Of a DNA stretch of 64,000 bases, positions 39,996-51,664 are shown in pieces. How positions within the stretch are numbered: the stretch's first letter is position 1; each line of letters starts with the position of its first letter. The notes under the pieces were generated by a model, which did no database searches, was not told where the DNA came from, and saw only the letters and a list, made by a program, of their open reading frames with translations. The position numbers and the translations under genes were made by a program. The stretch is from Tetmemena sp. SeJ-2015 (lineage: Eukaryota; Ciliophora; Spirotrichea; Sporadotrichida; Oxytrichidae), in NCBI GenBank assembly GCA_027382625.1, contig JAJKFJ010022304.1, forward strand, positions 35,120-99,119, read 5' to 3'.

Positions 39996-42900
39996 ACTTT
40001 TTCACCTTTCTTAATCCTTCATAATATAATGGTAATTATTCTAAATTTCCAATCTGTTTCGAAATAATTTAATTTTGAGTTTCTCAATCTTTCAATTTTG
40101 ATTTTAGTAATTATTCAAGCAATATATAATGAATAAGTTGATATATAAGCTTTATAATTTCAACCTTATTGAGGTTTTATTGTCAAATTTAAAGGGGCAT
40201 AGTTATATTATATATTCTAGATTCTAAATCAAGTATTTATCGGTATTCTAAAGCTCTTATAAGTTCTGGTTTGATAAAATTTGTTCAACTAGGTCCTTTG
40301 TGGATGTGGGCTTTATAGAGTGGAGTGATCTGGAGTCCATTTACACGGGTATGTGAATCCTGTAATCTAGATTTATTATTACAGCATTTAATTGAAATGT
40401 ACATAATATATATAGTAGGTTTTACTGTCAGAATATTGCCTAATTTAATTTGATTAACAACAATCAAATAAACAAAAGGTAAATATTTTTAAGAGTACAT
40501 AATTTTATGAATGGACTATACTCTGTTCGCAGCTTACCTAGAAAGGATGCATACCAGACTATAATACTTTTCATCTTTTAATCTAGGACCTTAGAAAATT
40601 CCACACCCTGCTCTGTTCCCCATTTAAACTTATCCCTTTTTAATTTGTTTCAAGTTAATTTATCTTCAATTATCTAAAAAAAAATACGCTCTAGAGTTAT
40701 TCATTTAATAAAATATATAACTCTTACTTAAATAGGTTATAACGATCTATTATAGTAAAAATCCATTCATTGACTCCGTTGGCCATTATTGAAGCAATCT
40801 TGTTGCCAACTTATTCACAAAATTTCCTTTTCAAATTCAGTCGATATTGTAGAATTTGAACATTCCTGATTTATAAATACTAAAATTTTCGCAAAACTGT
40901 CATGCAAATCCGATTTTTGAGCGACGGCAATGAGTACCGTTCTTACGGTGGCGGGAGCTTTTCCAATTATTTTTATCCATAAAATTAAATTCGAGAAATT
41001 TACAACAATTGGGAAATATTCTTTTAAGATAAATTAATGTTCAATAGAAGAAAGCATCATCTTATGAAACTGATTTCAAGAGATATCTTCTCTAAGATTT
41101 TTCTCAGGCTTTGGAAGGAGTCCAAACTTTCCTGCCTATTAAAATAAGCTCAAAGTTATGTTGTGACCCTAAAGAGTTAAAATTGTAAAGAATTACGAAG
41201 ATTTAAATTTCTTTAAATCTCGCAATACAGGCTGCATTATAGATAAAATTTAAATGGAAGTTGGCTTTTAACTTAAATGATAAATGAAGAATTCCATATT
41301 GTTGGCATCTATGAAGAATAAGAAGAAAATTTACTTAGGTGTTACAGAATGTAGCTTCTTATATAAAGAAAATGAGCTTACAAAATATCATATTATGAAA
41401 CAGTAGCTCCTAAATAATATTTATTCCTAGTGAAACTACTCTTTGGATATACAACTCTACAAATATATAGTCGTCAGTTTAAATTATAATAATATTAAAC
41501 GGATTAAGGAATCCCTCAAGGTATAAAAAGAGAGGTCTCAGCCTTAATAAATTAATATAATGTCCTGTTTAGAAGTCTTTGAAATAATCCTGCTGGCTTC
41601 TTGCTTTCCAAATTTTCGAGAGCCATGGCTTAGTAGTGATCTACCTTCATATCCTTCATTTCTCTTACTATGCAGACTCTCTGTCTAGGCTTATTTTTTA
41701 AGTCGGGCCTGACCTCTTTTCCTTTTCCTATCTCTGTATGCATGCTTTTCAACTGGTGGGAGTATGATATGTTCGTAAGGCCTTCCGGGATAGTTTTACC
41801 TTCGGCAAGGACCTCACCTGACAGCTGGTGCTGCCGGCCACTCATGTACTCACTCCCAATATCTATCAAGACCTAATCTTCGAAGCGAAGGTAGAGATCT
41901 TCTCTCTATTGGGATTATTACTCGGATGAATGGGTTTTGATAGAAATTCTCAATCGCAGCAATATGTAATGTAAAAAGTTCACTTTGTCCAATCAACATT
42001 GACTCAGTTCAGTAATTGAAGAAATCTCACGTTACACCTGAAAGAGACAGAGGAGAGATGAGCACATATTACCTTCTGTATCTCATATGTTTCTTTCTGT
42101 GAGGCCTGCCAGTTAAGCGATTAATTATACAATGGTTCGTGAATTTTCCAGAGCTGTGAGCTCGTAGTAAAATCTATGATAACATTGCTCACGCAGGCCC
42201 CTCTGATTGCTTTCCTGGTTCCACCGAGTCTTCTGATTAGCACTCTTCTTTTCGCAGTGACTTCTGCTCCAATCATAGCTGGCTCGATCTAGTCTCTTAA
42301 TTCTTGTAGCTATCTTGCTCTGGCTATTCTTCCTTACGATATCCCTCTCTTTCAATCCAACCTGATTGATGGAACTCATCATTCACTTGGTTACATAGAG
42401 ACTAACTGGCTTCAGGTTCTTTGAATGTTTCTAATGAGGTCAAAATACGTTATGCTTGTTGAAATGACTCTGATAGCTGATCGTGGTGAATCTCAAATTT
42501 AATTGTGATTGGGGTGGTAAATAAACGTTATTCGTCCGATACACTTCAACCAACGTAATTGCAAAGAGCACTCTTCCGTTCATCAAGATCAGAGGTATTG
42601 GAGGACCTTGGAGGAAATGCTAGACTTGAAAAAGTACTGTGAGCTGGGAAATTGTTGATTCCAACAACTAGGCAACAGCCGCTGTGATGTCGCACTCTTT
42701 CTCTTAGATAATACAGATCAGCCAAAAGCCTTTGCGTTCATTCCTCCTATCATTCAGCTGTGCATGTTTGTGCTGTTCTTAATGTAAGAAAGGCCATAAC
42801 GGCCATACAATAATGCCGTGACTTTAACCTATTGTTGAAATCATAGTAACAAGTTTGCAGATCCTCTGTACATGCAAACTTCCCTAGTCTGATAGAAGAA

Positions 42901-43890
42901 CCATCGATCGTCTGCGAGCCGGATAGAAATAGCATTCTGCTCAAAAGATACCATTCTTGAAAGACACTGGTGTTGAATGACTCCGAATTAGACGTGAAGA
43001 GAGGAGCAATAGATAGATATCCTATGCCTGATTCGTCTTAGACATTTATAATTTAATTAGAGTTTATAAAAAATATAGAGAGAAGGACATTATCATGAAT
43101 CCCTGAAGTTATGAGCTTCTACACTCTAAATATTAACTCTACTATGCTTTGCTTTCCTCCGCGTCTGTGTTATTAGCTCGAATATCATCGCGCGTGACTT
43201 GTGGAGGCTTAAGTAAATATTCAAAGATTGTATTCAAGAATTAAAATAAATAAAGAAAGATAGCGTAACTCACAACACAGATAATTGCTTACTCACTTGA
43301 AACACATTTTCGTCAAGGAATGGTTATTTTCTTAAAGGGTATATGTAGCTCTCTCCTGCCTTCTTTCTCAGCAGTAAGAGTGAAAAATAGACTAGAACAT
43401 AATGACTTCTCTTCAGAACTCACTCTGAGTCTTTCCAATGACTGGAAAATTCTTATCCCAAAAATACACAGAGTCTTTGGTAAGACTTAGAGGATGAAAA
43501 ATGACCCAAGGCCTCCTGGTCAGATTTTGGAGCACCATGTTATTAGGCGCCTTTTTAGATTCATCTGAAATGCATCAGTTAGGTTAGGCAGTATGATCGT
43601 CTTACATCTGGGTCGCTTGCCCTTTGCGATTTTTTTTACCCCAATCATAACTACTTTTGGGCCCTCATGCAAATGGTGGTACAAATCTAGGGCAGATTAA
43701 ATTGAAATTGGTATCTAATACTGCTGTCGCACGTCTTTACCTTGCCCCCATTATTAGGCTCATAATCGAACAAATTAATACAGCTGATGCTTCATCGATA
43801 AATGAATGAAAAGCAGGCAATCTCCTGGACACCAGCTGAGCCAATTGATGCCATTTATGGCCTAATTCTTACCTTTCTTCTAATTTAGCT
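39505..43890 (-). CDS. Gene P: unrecognised multi-exon gene
   Basis: A 4.4-kb run of coding blocks on minus, richer in G+C than anything around it. Order (N to C): ASIGSAGVQEIACFSFIYR at about 43840; SAVLICSIMSLIMGARQRRA; VKKIAKGKRPRCKTIILPN; RRPWVIFHPLSLTKDSVYF; FTLTAEKEGRRELHIPFKK; PPQVTRDDIRANNTDAEES; QGFMIMSFSLYFLQTLIKL (possible TM helix); GSSIRLGKFACTEDLQT; LLADLYYLRERVRHHSG; ESFQQAQRILTSLETFKEPE; ARQLQELRDQIEPAMIGAEV; LWKIHEPLYNQSLNW. The 41520-41990 and 39510-40345 exons follow. Frames change between blocks; one change is explained by an intron, others may be introns or indels. I do not recognise the family. Confidence 0.55.
40095..40350 (-). CDS. Gene P exon MDSRSLHSIKPTS...
   Basis: About 85 codons on minus to TGA near 40097: MDSRSLHSIKPTSTKDLVEQ, ILSNQNLQELQNTDKYLIQN and CPFKFDNKTSIRLKLQ. 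Eight TAA/TAG are Gln. The standard-code ORF at 40285-40467 is a different frame of the same DNA. The frame relation to the 39505-39995 exon is unresolved. Confidence 0.55.
41515..41995 (-). CDS. Gene P exon ending at TGA 41519-41521
   Basis: About 155 codons: LLRLRISIKTHSSEQQSQQR, EDLYLRFEDQVLIDIGSEYM, SGRQHQLSGEVLAEGKTI, PEGLTNISYSHQLKSMHTEI, GKGKEVRPDLKNKPRQRVC, REMKDMKVDHYQAMALENLE, then KKPAGLFQRLLNRTLY. TAG/TAA as Gln at six sites. The plus ORF at 41670-41876 is its shadow. The charged, helical character suggests a cytosolic domain. Confidence 0.7.
42038..42072 (-). other. 35-nt spliceosomal intron in gene P
   Basis: Minus strand GTAATATGTG...GTCTCTTTCAG: consensus donor, pyrimidine-rich tract and acceptor. 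Length matches the other introns found here (35-36 nt). The exon before it ends ETYEIQK and the one after begins VQREISSITELSQ; the latter soon meets a TGA, so a further correction is needed downstream. Confidence 0.65.
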
Positions 43891-43894
43891 ATAA

Positions 43895-44235
43895 AATTTA
43901 TTAAAAAATTTATTTGATAATAGGAGAATATTTTAAAATAAAATCTTATTATTTCTGATGCACAGAATTATACAAATCTAGTTTAATTTTTCCATAATAA
44001 TTGTTTAATTATAATACCTCTAACTTATAATTTTTAAGACTTAGAGAATACAGTTTACTTTTAGATGTCGCTTGGAGCTACTCTGATTTTTGATTTAACA
44101 GCTATTCAGGTCCACTAGGTATAGATATTACTTGAATTTAAATAAATTATCTAGAAGACATTAAAAATAAATTATAATAAGAGAATGATTTTACTCAATA
44201 TTTTCTTGCATTAGCTTTAAGATTTACTTAAGTAG
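43895..44235. other. AT-rich, no gene seen
   Basis: Upstream side of gene P and left flank of the 3-kb element. Nothing recognised. Confidence 0.5.
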
Positions 44236-44740
44236 CATGTAGTAAAAATAGAGAGATTTTGGAGGATAATGTAAAGTTAAATCAATTCTAGCTCGATCTT
44301 ATTTGGCTCATCTTAGTAGTAGTATAATCCATTTCTAAAATTAAAAAGATGAAGTCATCAAGGCTTAGCATCATTGAGAACAGTAAATAAAGACTATTTC
44401 AGAAATAAAAACCTTAAAAGTTCCAATAATAACCACTTTGATATTGATGAAGATATCTGTAAATCTATTTCACATAATAAATGAAGCAATGCTTTCTTTT
44501 CATTACAAAGTTCATTGAAAAGAAGTTTACTTTACAATAATTAATATATCTCATGAATTTTAATTTAGATGAAATGAATAAGGCTTTTCTTTAACCCTAT
44601 ATAATCATACTTTATAAAAGAGTGTTGTATAGAAATGAAGGAAGAGATTCCTAAATAATAGTTTAAAGCATATAATTCAAGTTATTAATTTCATATTATA
44701 TCAAAATTTTTTAATTCAAAGATAATTTCTAAGAGCTATC

Positions 44741-44771
44741 GGCGGGAAATTCCGCGGCCGGTTTCCGCGCG
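44741..44771. repeat. GC-rich palindromic box, left
   Basis: GGCGGGAAATTCCGCGGCCG, then GTTTCCGCGC, in otherwise very AT-rich DNA. It contains GGAAA...TTTCC arms. In reverse orientation it resembles the right box at 46771-46799, so the two form an inner inverted pair of the 3-kb element. Confidence 0.7.
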
Positions 44772-45167
44772 TTGCAATATTATTCAATGATTTAATATTT
44801 GAAAGATAAATTGTAGGCACATTTATTATCATAGTTAACTTAGATTTTATAATAAAAATTCTCAAAGTGAACTCCGATGTGATAGAAGAATATCCTAATG
44901 TACAGAAATTCTTGCTGTTGTGCTTTTGTGATTTGCTAATTCATTTAGTTCATTCCATTGATATTCTTTCATTTAATCAAACATAGCACTATGAATTGCA
45001 TTCCTTAGGCTTATATAGGAAATTTGTTTTATTCAATTTCTCAAGTTCTTAATTTCCCTTTCAATGATATATTCCATCTCCAAATTTCCTAATTGCATTT
45101 CAAAAATGAGATAGCATATAGAAACCCTCACGAATATAAAGAACAATGAAAGAAAGATGAATGAAGA

Positions 45168-46130
45168 TCAAGCTTAATGAGAGGAAAAACTTGACATGGC
45201 TGAATATTGAGAATGCGTTTGCACAAAATGTTATTATTAGGTTTGAATATATTACGTAGTAATTAAAGCTCTAAGAAATTTTTTATCAAAACTTAAATCT
45301 AAAACTTGGAAGAATAGTTCAGTGTTTTTTCTTGCTCTCATTTGGTGCCAAACAGAGTTAGATGATTGTACGTGTGATAAAAAATATCGACCAGGAACAT
45401 AAATCATGATTTTTGTGACGAATTGAGGCCTCTGCTCTAAATCGGCTTTGAATACTAAGAAATGTCCATTATGATGAGGTAAATCGTTTTTCATAATAAA
45501 ATAAGTTTAAAAAAATCTCATCTGATTTACCTTGAACAAAAGTTTAAAAGAATATTTTGCATGATTGATTTAAAAGTGAACATCTAAGAGGATTTACTGT
45601 TGACATAAATTACTAGGAGCGTGGTGAAGCGAACCATATCTCTTCTAAAAGTCACGCCCATATCTGCTCGAACCTCCTATATTGTTAGAATCCAAATAGT
45701 TATCCTGAAGCTGTTTTGCGAAATGTAAGAATAATTAGCGAAGGCGAATCATAGTAGAGAATAGCTTGAATTTATCATTCCTCTTATTGTAAGAGGGCAT
45801 AGACTTCTTGAATTAATGAAAAACTGAAGCTTTAGTTGTGATGTTTTTCATGAAATTGTATGTTTTTCTCTGATCGGCCCCCCATCGTTTCCTGATGCGG
45901 TTTGTTTTTTGTTATGATCAGAAAAGCCAAAAAGATGTAACTTTGCTGATTCGTGAAATGATTAAGCAGCTCTGTGTTTATTTTATCATGGTAAATTTGG
46001 TTTGAAAAAGTTCTCATTTCCAGGATGAAATCAAAAAAAATTTTCTCCACGAACTTTTCACTATATTTAGAGTTTCTAACTTCATGCGATTGGAAACTGG
46101 CAAAAACTGGCAAATTTTTTGACCAGAAAT
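45168..46130 (-). CDS. Main ORF of the 3-kb element (about 310 codons, one frameshift)
   Basis: Two long TGA-free frames on minus. The first, about 46130 to TGA at 45775-45777, reads ASFQSHEVRNSKYSEKFVEK, TELLNHFTNQQSYIFLAF and KNKPHQETMGG. The second, to TGA at 45168-45170, reads RWGADQRKTYNFMKNITTKA, FKKSMPSYNKRNDKFKLF, NNIGGSSRYGRDFQKRYGS, FKADLEQRPQFVTKIMIYV, SSNSVWHQMRARKNTELFF. They overlap and switch at a run of six C (45878-45883 on plus), so one homopolymer error or a real frameshift separates them. An ATG at 45798-45800 gives a clean 210-codon version of the second frame. Its codons are AT-rich. No family recognised. Confidence 0.65.
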
Positions 46131-46529
46131 TAAATCATTTCTGCAGCATGTTCGGTTTTAAATTAAAGGTCTAATTGATCTTGAGGACTTTAGCTTAATT
46201 GAGTTTCATAATTTTTTTGGAATGTTTTTTATATAATCCACTTAATGCACTAATTTAATTTCCAACAATTTAATTCAGCTCTTAATGTGCGAACTAGTGA
46301 ATGACATGAATATTTTTTAGGATTATTCCAAAAGGATCGAGAGAGAAAGTGATATGTGCAAACTAAATTTTTTTATGGAAATCAACACTAATTAATATCT
46401 GCCACAAATTTTAATCAAGCTTCAAAATTGTTATGTTAATTAAAATCCTATTTTAAAAAAAAAGGTTACTATATACTGAAAATAAAGAGTATCAATAAAA
46501 AAACTAAAAGTACTTTTAAAAAGTTGAAA

Positions 46530-46768
46530 AGATTTTCTGACTTAATTGAAATTAGAAAGTGAAGCAATAATAGAAGTAGTTGAAAAGAGAAATGAGATCA
46601 TTTCAACAAACAAATATTTTGAAATTTCACAAAAATATGTTTGCTTATAGAAAAGTATTAGTCTATCTTAAAATAGTTTTTATGACTTTAGATTTAGAAA
46701 TAATATTTGAAGATAACCTATGGAATTACTTTCCTTTGTTTATAAAATCATTTGGATATAAACAATGA
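46530..46768 (+). CDS. Short plus-strand ORF of the 3-kb element
   Basis: KLESEAIIEVVEKRNEIIST and NKYFEISQKYVC read in one frame, then LDLEIIFEDNLWNYFPLF, IKSFGYKQ in the next, to TGA at 46766-46768. One shift joins them. Confidence 0.45.
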
Positions 46769-46944
46769 TACTGCGCGGAAATTCCGCGCGCGCGGAATTA
46801 TTATCTGTCTGCTCTATCACTTCTTGGGGGAGGCATGATTCTGAGAACTGTCGGCGATGCTGGGCCTAAGTTTGCTAATTTGAAGATTTGCGGTTAGAAG
46901 GCGACGAAGTGCTGTTCTTTTAACCGTTCAGCAGAATAAAATGA
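46765..46944 (+). CDS. ORF running through the right GC-rich box
   Basis: The ATG at 46765-46767 overlaps the stop of the preceding ORF (ATGA). It encodes 59 residues through the palindrome: MILRGNSARAELL, then SITSWGRHDSENCRRCW, VCQFEDLRLEGDEVLFF, ending RIK at TGA 46942-46944. The sequence after the box is coding-like and Cys-rich (ENCRRCW..VC). It may start further in. Confidence 0.4.
46771..46799. repeat. GC-rich palindromic box, right
   Basis: CTGCGCGGAAATTCCGCGCG then CGCGGAATT. The part AATTCCGCGCGCGCGGAATT is a perfect 20-bp palindrome. It pairs with the left box. Confidence 0.8.
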
Positions 46945-48484
46945 CATTATATAAACTTAGTGTTCAAAGTCGTCTGAGTGTTTTGCGTAAACTTAAATAA
47001 TTTGTAGGAATTTTGAAGTAAAAAAAACTTTCTCTGTTTTTGAAAGGGAAGCAAAATTTGATTATCTGGGAGTGGAGATCCGAGGTCGTTGCTGAAGGAG
47101 TATTTACTCATGTTTCGCTCTGACTTGAAGGAGGGTTCTACATTTAATAAGTTAGGAATTATAAATTACTAATTGAAATAAGATCACACTAGAATTGATT
47201 AAACTTTTCATTACCCCTCCAAAATCTCTCTATTTTTACTAAATATGATATTTTAAAAAGTTTATAATAATATGCCTATAATTAGAACTGTGCTTTTGGA
47301 GGATAATAGAATGCTGTCTACCAAATTATTATTCACAATTTTCTTAGACCAAGTTCTCAATAAATTCTACTTTATTATTTTTTATTCAAATTATTGTCAT
47401 AAAAGTCAATTAAAAGTGGATATTTTTAATATTTGATAGGCAAAAAATGTAGTCATAGAGTTATAAAGAGAAAGTAAACATAAGAAAAAGAAAAATGATA
47501 TAATTTTTTTTAAAAAAATAAATAAGATTGTTTATAATAAGGCTAATATAAACATCATTATAAAGTGTCTAATTATTTTTCAAGTTAATAATTTATGAAC
47601 AATGTTCTCTGGCTTGGCGGAGAGACTGTCCCAAAGTAAGAATAAAATTGTTTAAGTTTAAAGTGATGATAAATTAAAATAAAATGCAGATAGAAGTAAG
47701 ATTGAATACGAGAATTTAATTACAAATATTATTACCTCAAAAGATTAATTTAAAATGAAATTCTATCACAAAAGTGTTTTTTAAACAACAATATCTTTGA
47801 AGATAGAAAAATCGCTATATTGAAAAGAAACTATTTATTATGCTATTCTAAAATTTGTTATATTATATCTATGAGTTAAGAGTCTCGTTAAGGCAAGTTT
47901 GGGGAGTTTCCATCAATAGCTATTTAGTGGAAGTAGTCTAAACCTTGGCTTTCTCTTTTCAATAAAAATATAGAAGACTTGAATAATTGCTCCTTATTTT
48001 ATTAATTTGCGATTTAACTTCTACTGGTTAAGTAAAAAATAATTAATTTACAATTCTAATCTTATCAACTCGGCATTCAAAATCAAGAAATCTTTCAGGG
48101 GAATCATCTAGCACACTTATGGGAATAAAACGATTTTGCAAAAGTGCAATACATAAAGCTAGAATTCTTACTACTTAAAATAAAATGAGGTAATTGGAAT
48201 CACCTATCACACACTTTGATAATTAAAAATTATTAAAGATCATCAAGTCTTAAAAATATTATTCCACTGGCCACCAAAAGAATTTGTGATTTTCAAAAGA
48301 AAGATATATTGGATTGAAAATTAAATAAGATGCTACTAATCATTTTTCAAATCTATTAATGATTCTCTAAAAATTGTTAATGTTGTTCGTTTTTTCATTG
48401 CTTAAATAAAAATCTTAAGTTTCATGCGAGCCTACCTTTACAAGCATCTGTAAGTAATCATGGCATTAATATTAAAACTGTGAA

Positions 48485-48962
48485 GATTCAATTTTACAGT
48501 TTTTATAAGAACTATAAGTGTAAAGCTTAAGCAATAAAAAACTGAGTCCCTCTTCATCTCTCGTATTGATATTTCCATCAGCAGAACAACTCTAATTACA
48601 AAAAGGGTATCAGTATATCTTATAAGACAAGAGTTTAAAAATGATAAAGGCTACAGGTCATTCATTGTATAATTTTAGTCAAGTGTTGAGTTGAAGCGTA
48701 ATGGGGAAATAAAGTCTGCTAATTTGTTCAAGAAAACGATAGTCATCATTACTGGATGCGCGAGTTAGGTTAAGTAATGCAAGAGAAGCTAATTAAACGT
48801 AACCAAGAAAGGATTAAAAGCAAACATTCCTTCTCTTAGATTCTTAATACAGAATATTCTAATACTTCTTTAATACTTTTCATTAACTGCAGAATTTTTT
48901 TGAAACTATTTGGATTTGAGGGGGCTGTTGAAAAATTTAATGCTTTAAAATACAATGTATGA
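48485..48962 (+). CDS. Gene U: unrecognised plus-strand gene
   Basis: Frame 1 (48485 to about 48760): FTVFIRTISVKLKQ, ESLFISRIDISISRTTLITK, VSVYLIRQEFKNDKGYRSF, VELKRNGEIKSANLFKKT. Frame 2 (to TGA at 48960-48962): QENDSHHYWMRELGQVMQEK, LIKRNQERIKSKHSFSQ, LFGFEGAVEKFNALKYNV. The two overlap between 48690 and 48770 and are joined by one shift. TAA/TAG are Gln at several sites. Codons are purine-first. An ATG at 48777 could also start the second part alone. Confidence 0.55.
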
Positions 48963-48964
48963 CG

Positions 48965-49780
48965 TTTAACCCCCCTTATTTTTTAATTTTATTTTTCCTT
49001 TAAGATTTTAAATTACTTAAAATATTTTAAATCTTTTTTAAATTTCAAAAAATTAAAAAAAATTAAAAATATTTTTTCATTAATATTAAACTTTACTAAA
49101 GGGGGGAAAAAATTTAAAAGAAAATGGTTAAAGTGAGAAAACCCTTTTCCAAAAAGTTTTTAATTTGGTTTTCTTTGCCCCAAAAAATTATCTCGAATTG
49201 CTTTTGAAGTTTATATTAAGCATTTTTTTATTTTATCAATTAATTCTAATTTATTTTCGAATCTTTGAAATCCATTATAATTCAATCTATGTCTATCCTT
49301 TTACAATTTTTTATAAAAATATATGGTTTGATATGAGTTGAATTACAGAGCAGAATTAGGATAGGGGTCTTATGTTGTCAAAATTTCAACAAATGACGAA
49401 CTTAGCATTATATCTTGTGTGGAGGATCCTAGTTTTGAGACCATTTTTTTAAATGCTTTATCTAAGATAGTAAGTTTAATGTCTATTTAATGCACATAGA
49501 ATGCAAATGATAAATACACTCATTTCGACTATGCTATCGTGAAGTCATAGGATGGCTATTCTAATTATTGCAGAGATATTCAGATTCTAGAAACTGGTAA
49601 GATAATTGTTTAAATCTAATTTGGGGGGTTCCTTTTTTTCCTTTTTCCCAAAATAAATATACATAAAATTTTACCCTTTTTAAAATCCTTAGGACGATCT
49701 TTTTTCCCTTTTTTTAAGAAAATTTTTTCGAGTTTCGACGGTTTAAATTTGGAAACAAAATTTTTTAAATACTTGTTCTG
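48965..49780. other. AT-rich with poor-looking homopolymer stretches
   Basis: No gene seen. Several homopolymers (GGGGGG, CCCCCC, long A/T runs) near 48970-49200 and 49620-49780 look like low-quality consensus. Confidence 0.4.
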
Positions 49781-49784
49781 TAAA

Positions 49785-49950
49785 TCATAATAAATGGCAC
49801 ACTTAATTTAAAAGTCTACCTCATCAACTAATACAAAATCTCCTACAGCAAAAAAACCTCAGCTTCTAAAACTTGCAGGTGGCAGACAGAAGTCAAGAGT
49901 CCAGGACAATCCCAAAAGCGCATTCTTAATGATTTTAAACCCGACTTGAG
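49785..49950 (+). CDS. Short Ser/Thr/Lys-rich coding-like block
   Basis: Plus strand: STSSTNTKSPTAKKPQLLK, LAGGRQKSRVQDNPKSAF, LMILNPT, then TGA. Bounded by AT-rich sequence. Too short to assign. Confidence 0.4.
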
Positions 49951-51235
49951 GGCTGACCCCTTAAAAATTTAAAAAAAAATTTTAAAAAACCAATTTTTAA
50001 ATTTTTTTTAAAATTATCTTGAATAATATTTGGCTTTGATTACCCTTGATTAACTAATTAGATTAAATATTTAAATTTAAAAATTTTAATCTTTTGGGAA
50101 AAAGACCTGATTCCGAAGTCAAAGAGGCACATGTTAGGAGAAAATCTTGTTTCATAGCTTAATATACTTTTTTAGAATAGTGTAAGATCTTAAATAAAAA
50201 ATTCGTTAATTATGTCAAAATTTTATTTTGAAATTTTGTTCTTTTATGTTTTTAATTTTGCAAAAATTTCTTAGAAATGCAACTTAAAAATAGTTTTTAT
50301 ATTTTTTTAATGAAAATACTCTTTATTATTTTCAGAGATTAAAATATCTCCTAATTTTTAGCATCTGAATAAGAATTATTAAAATTAGAGTTTTAATTTA
50401 ATGAAGAGGAAAGACAGCCCAATTTTATTTTTAAAATAGTTCTTGTTGCTAGAAACGAAGTATTTTAAAATAATGGATAACAAAATCATGCTATTTCAAC
50501 AATTAAAAAGCCTATCTTTATAGTATAGATTGGGAGAATATAAATAACAAATTTAATTAATCATTTGGTTTAGCTAATTCATTATTTCGTAATTGTTAGT
50601 TATTAAAAAAGCAATGGAGGAAATGCTAGGTCTGAGTAGGGTCCGCAATTACACATTTTCGGGAAACATTTAAGACTACTTTTAAATTCTAAGGTAAGAA
50701 AGAATACAGCTCCTAACTAAACAAACCCCAATTCCATGTTTAAACAAATTTTAAAATCCATTAGTTAAAAATTTCATAAGCGAAATAAATTAAGCTTATT
50801 GCGAAATGTTTTTTTAGGGTCTTATTTTTAATTAGTCTAGCTATTAATTAAACTTTTAGGTTTTCATATCGAGCAATTTTAAGTACTTGTAGCTGATTTC
50901 AAAAGTATATGCTCTAAAAAAATTTCTAAAAATGGAAGATGAGATATTTAAAGTTACACTCTAGCACATCGCTGTTATTTATGAATCTACTGTCTCTAAA
51001 ATTATCAAAAAAACTTTCATTATTTATAGTTATGATTATTTTCTATTAAATTCTCGCTTATAATTAAATATATTTATTTTAAGTTTTATATTTATTAAAT
51101 TTTAATTTCATTAGTGAGCTTTATAAATTTCAAATTTGAGCTATTGAGTGACACCAAGTATTTTTACCAATCAACTTTATTAAAATATAAATTAAAAATA
51201 ATTTTTAAATTGGGATTATTTTATTTTTTTATTTA
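49951..51235. other. AT-rich, no gene seen
   Basis: Nothing recognised apart from A/T runs. Confidence 0.5.
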
Positions 51236-51239
51236 TTTT

Positions 51240-51662
51240 AGTATTTAAATAGCTGAAATTTTAAATAAAAAAAGAGAATTAAATTAGTTTTTAAATTAAA
51301 ATGGAATAAATCGGGGCAGTGAAGTGTGTCCAATTTAAATATTAATTAACCATTCGTTCAGCATAAATTTTAAAACTTTTTATCCTTGCAACTTTTGTGT
51401 GGGAGAGCTCAGTAAAAGTTATAAGTGAACAAGTTTAAATCAAAATGATGAAGAGGATGAAAAAGAATGCGTGAGTCAATCTCGTGCTAAGAGGTGATGT
51501 GGAGATTTTTTAAAGAAAAACTATATTAATTTTTTTTTCCCCATCGAAAAAAAGCTGCAAAAATCAAAGGGGGGGGAAACTAGTTTAACTGACACCATTT
51601 TGCAACTTCCCCTTTATTATTTTAACCAATCACCGATTTTAATTAAAATTCCAACTATAATA
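51240..51662 (+). mobile_element. Family A element, copy A6
   Basis: Ends TATTTAAATAGCTGAAATTT (left) and AAAATTCCAACTATAATAAT (right), matching the family's inverted termini. The interior follows A1 but with extra homopolymer bases near 51530-51590, which break the frame. Confidence 0.75.
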
Positions 51663-51664
51663 AT

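Larger units (their letters stand above)
44240..47241. mobile_element. 3.0-kb element with about 70-bp terminal inverted repeats and ORFs on both strands
   Basis: The left end from 44240 (TAGTAAAAATAGAGAGATTT, then TGGAGG...) recurs in reverse complement at about 47169-47241 over about 70 bp with few differences. Inside lie two GC-rich palindromic boxes and four frames: one long on minus (45168-46130) and two on plus near the right end. This layout (terminal inverted repeats, internal genes) is that of a DNA transposon, but no catalytic motif is visible to me. The sequence TTTTGGAGGATAAT occurs again just outside, at 47295. Confidence 0.6.

Noticed and set aside
39858..40067. Plus ORF with Pro-rich hydrophobic sequence
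   Set aside because: Antisense of the gene P 3' exon, which is open for about 165 codons and has a far better composition.
41670..41876. Plus ORF, Phe/Pro/Ser-rich
   Set aside because: Shadow of the gene P exon at 41515-41995, whose minus frame is Lys/Glu-rich and continuous.
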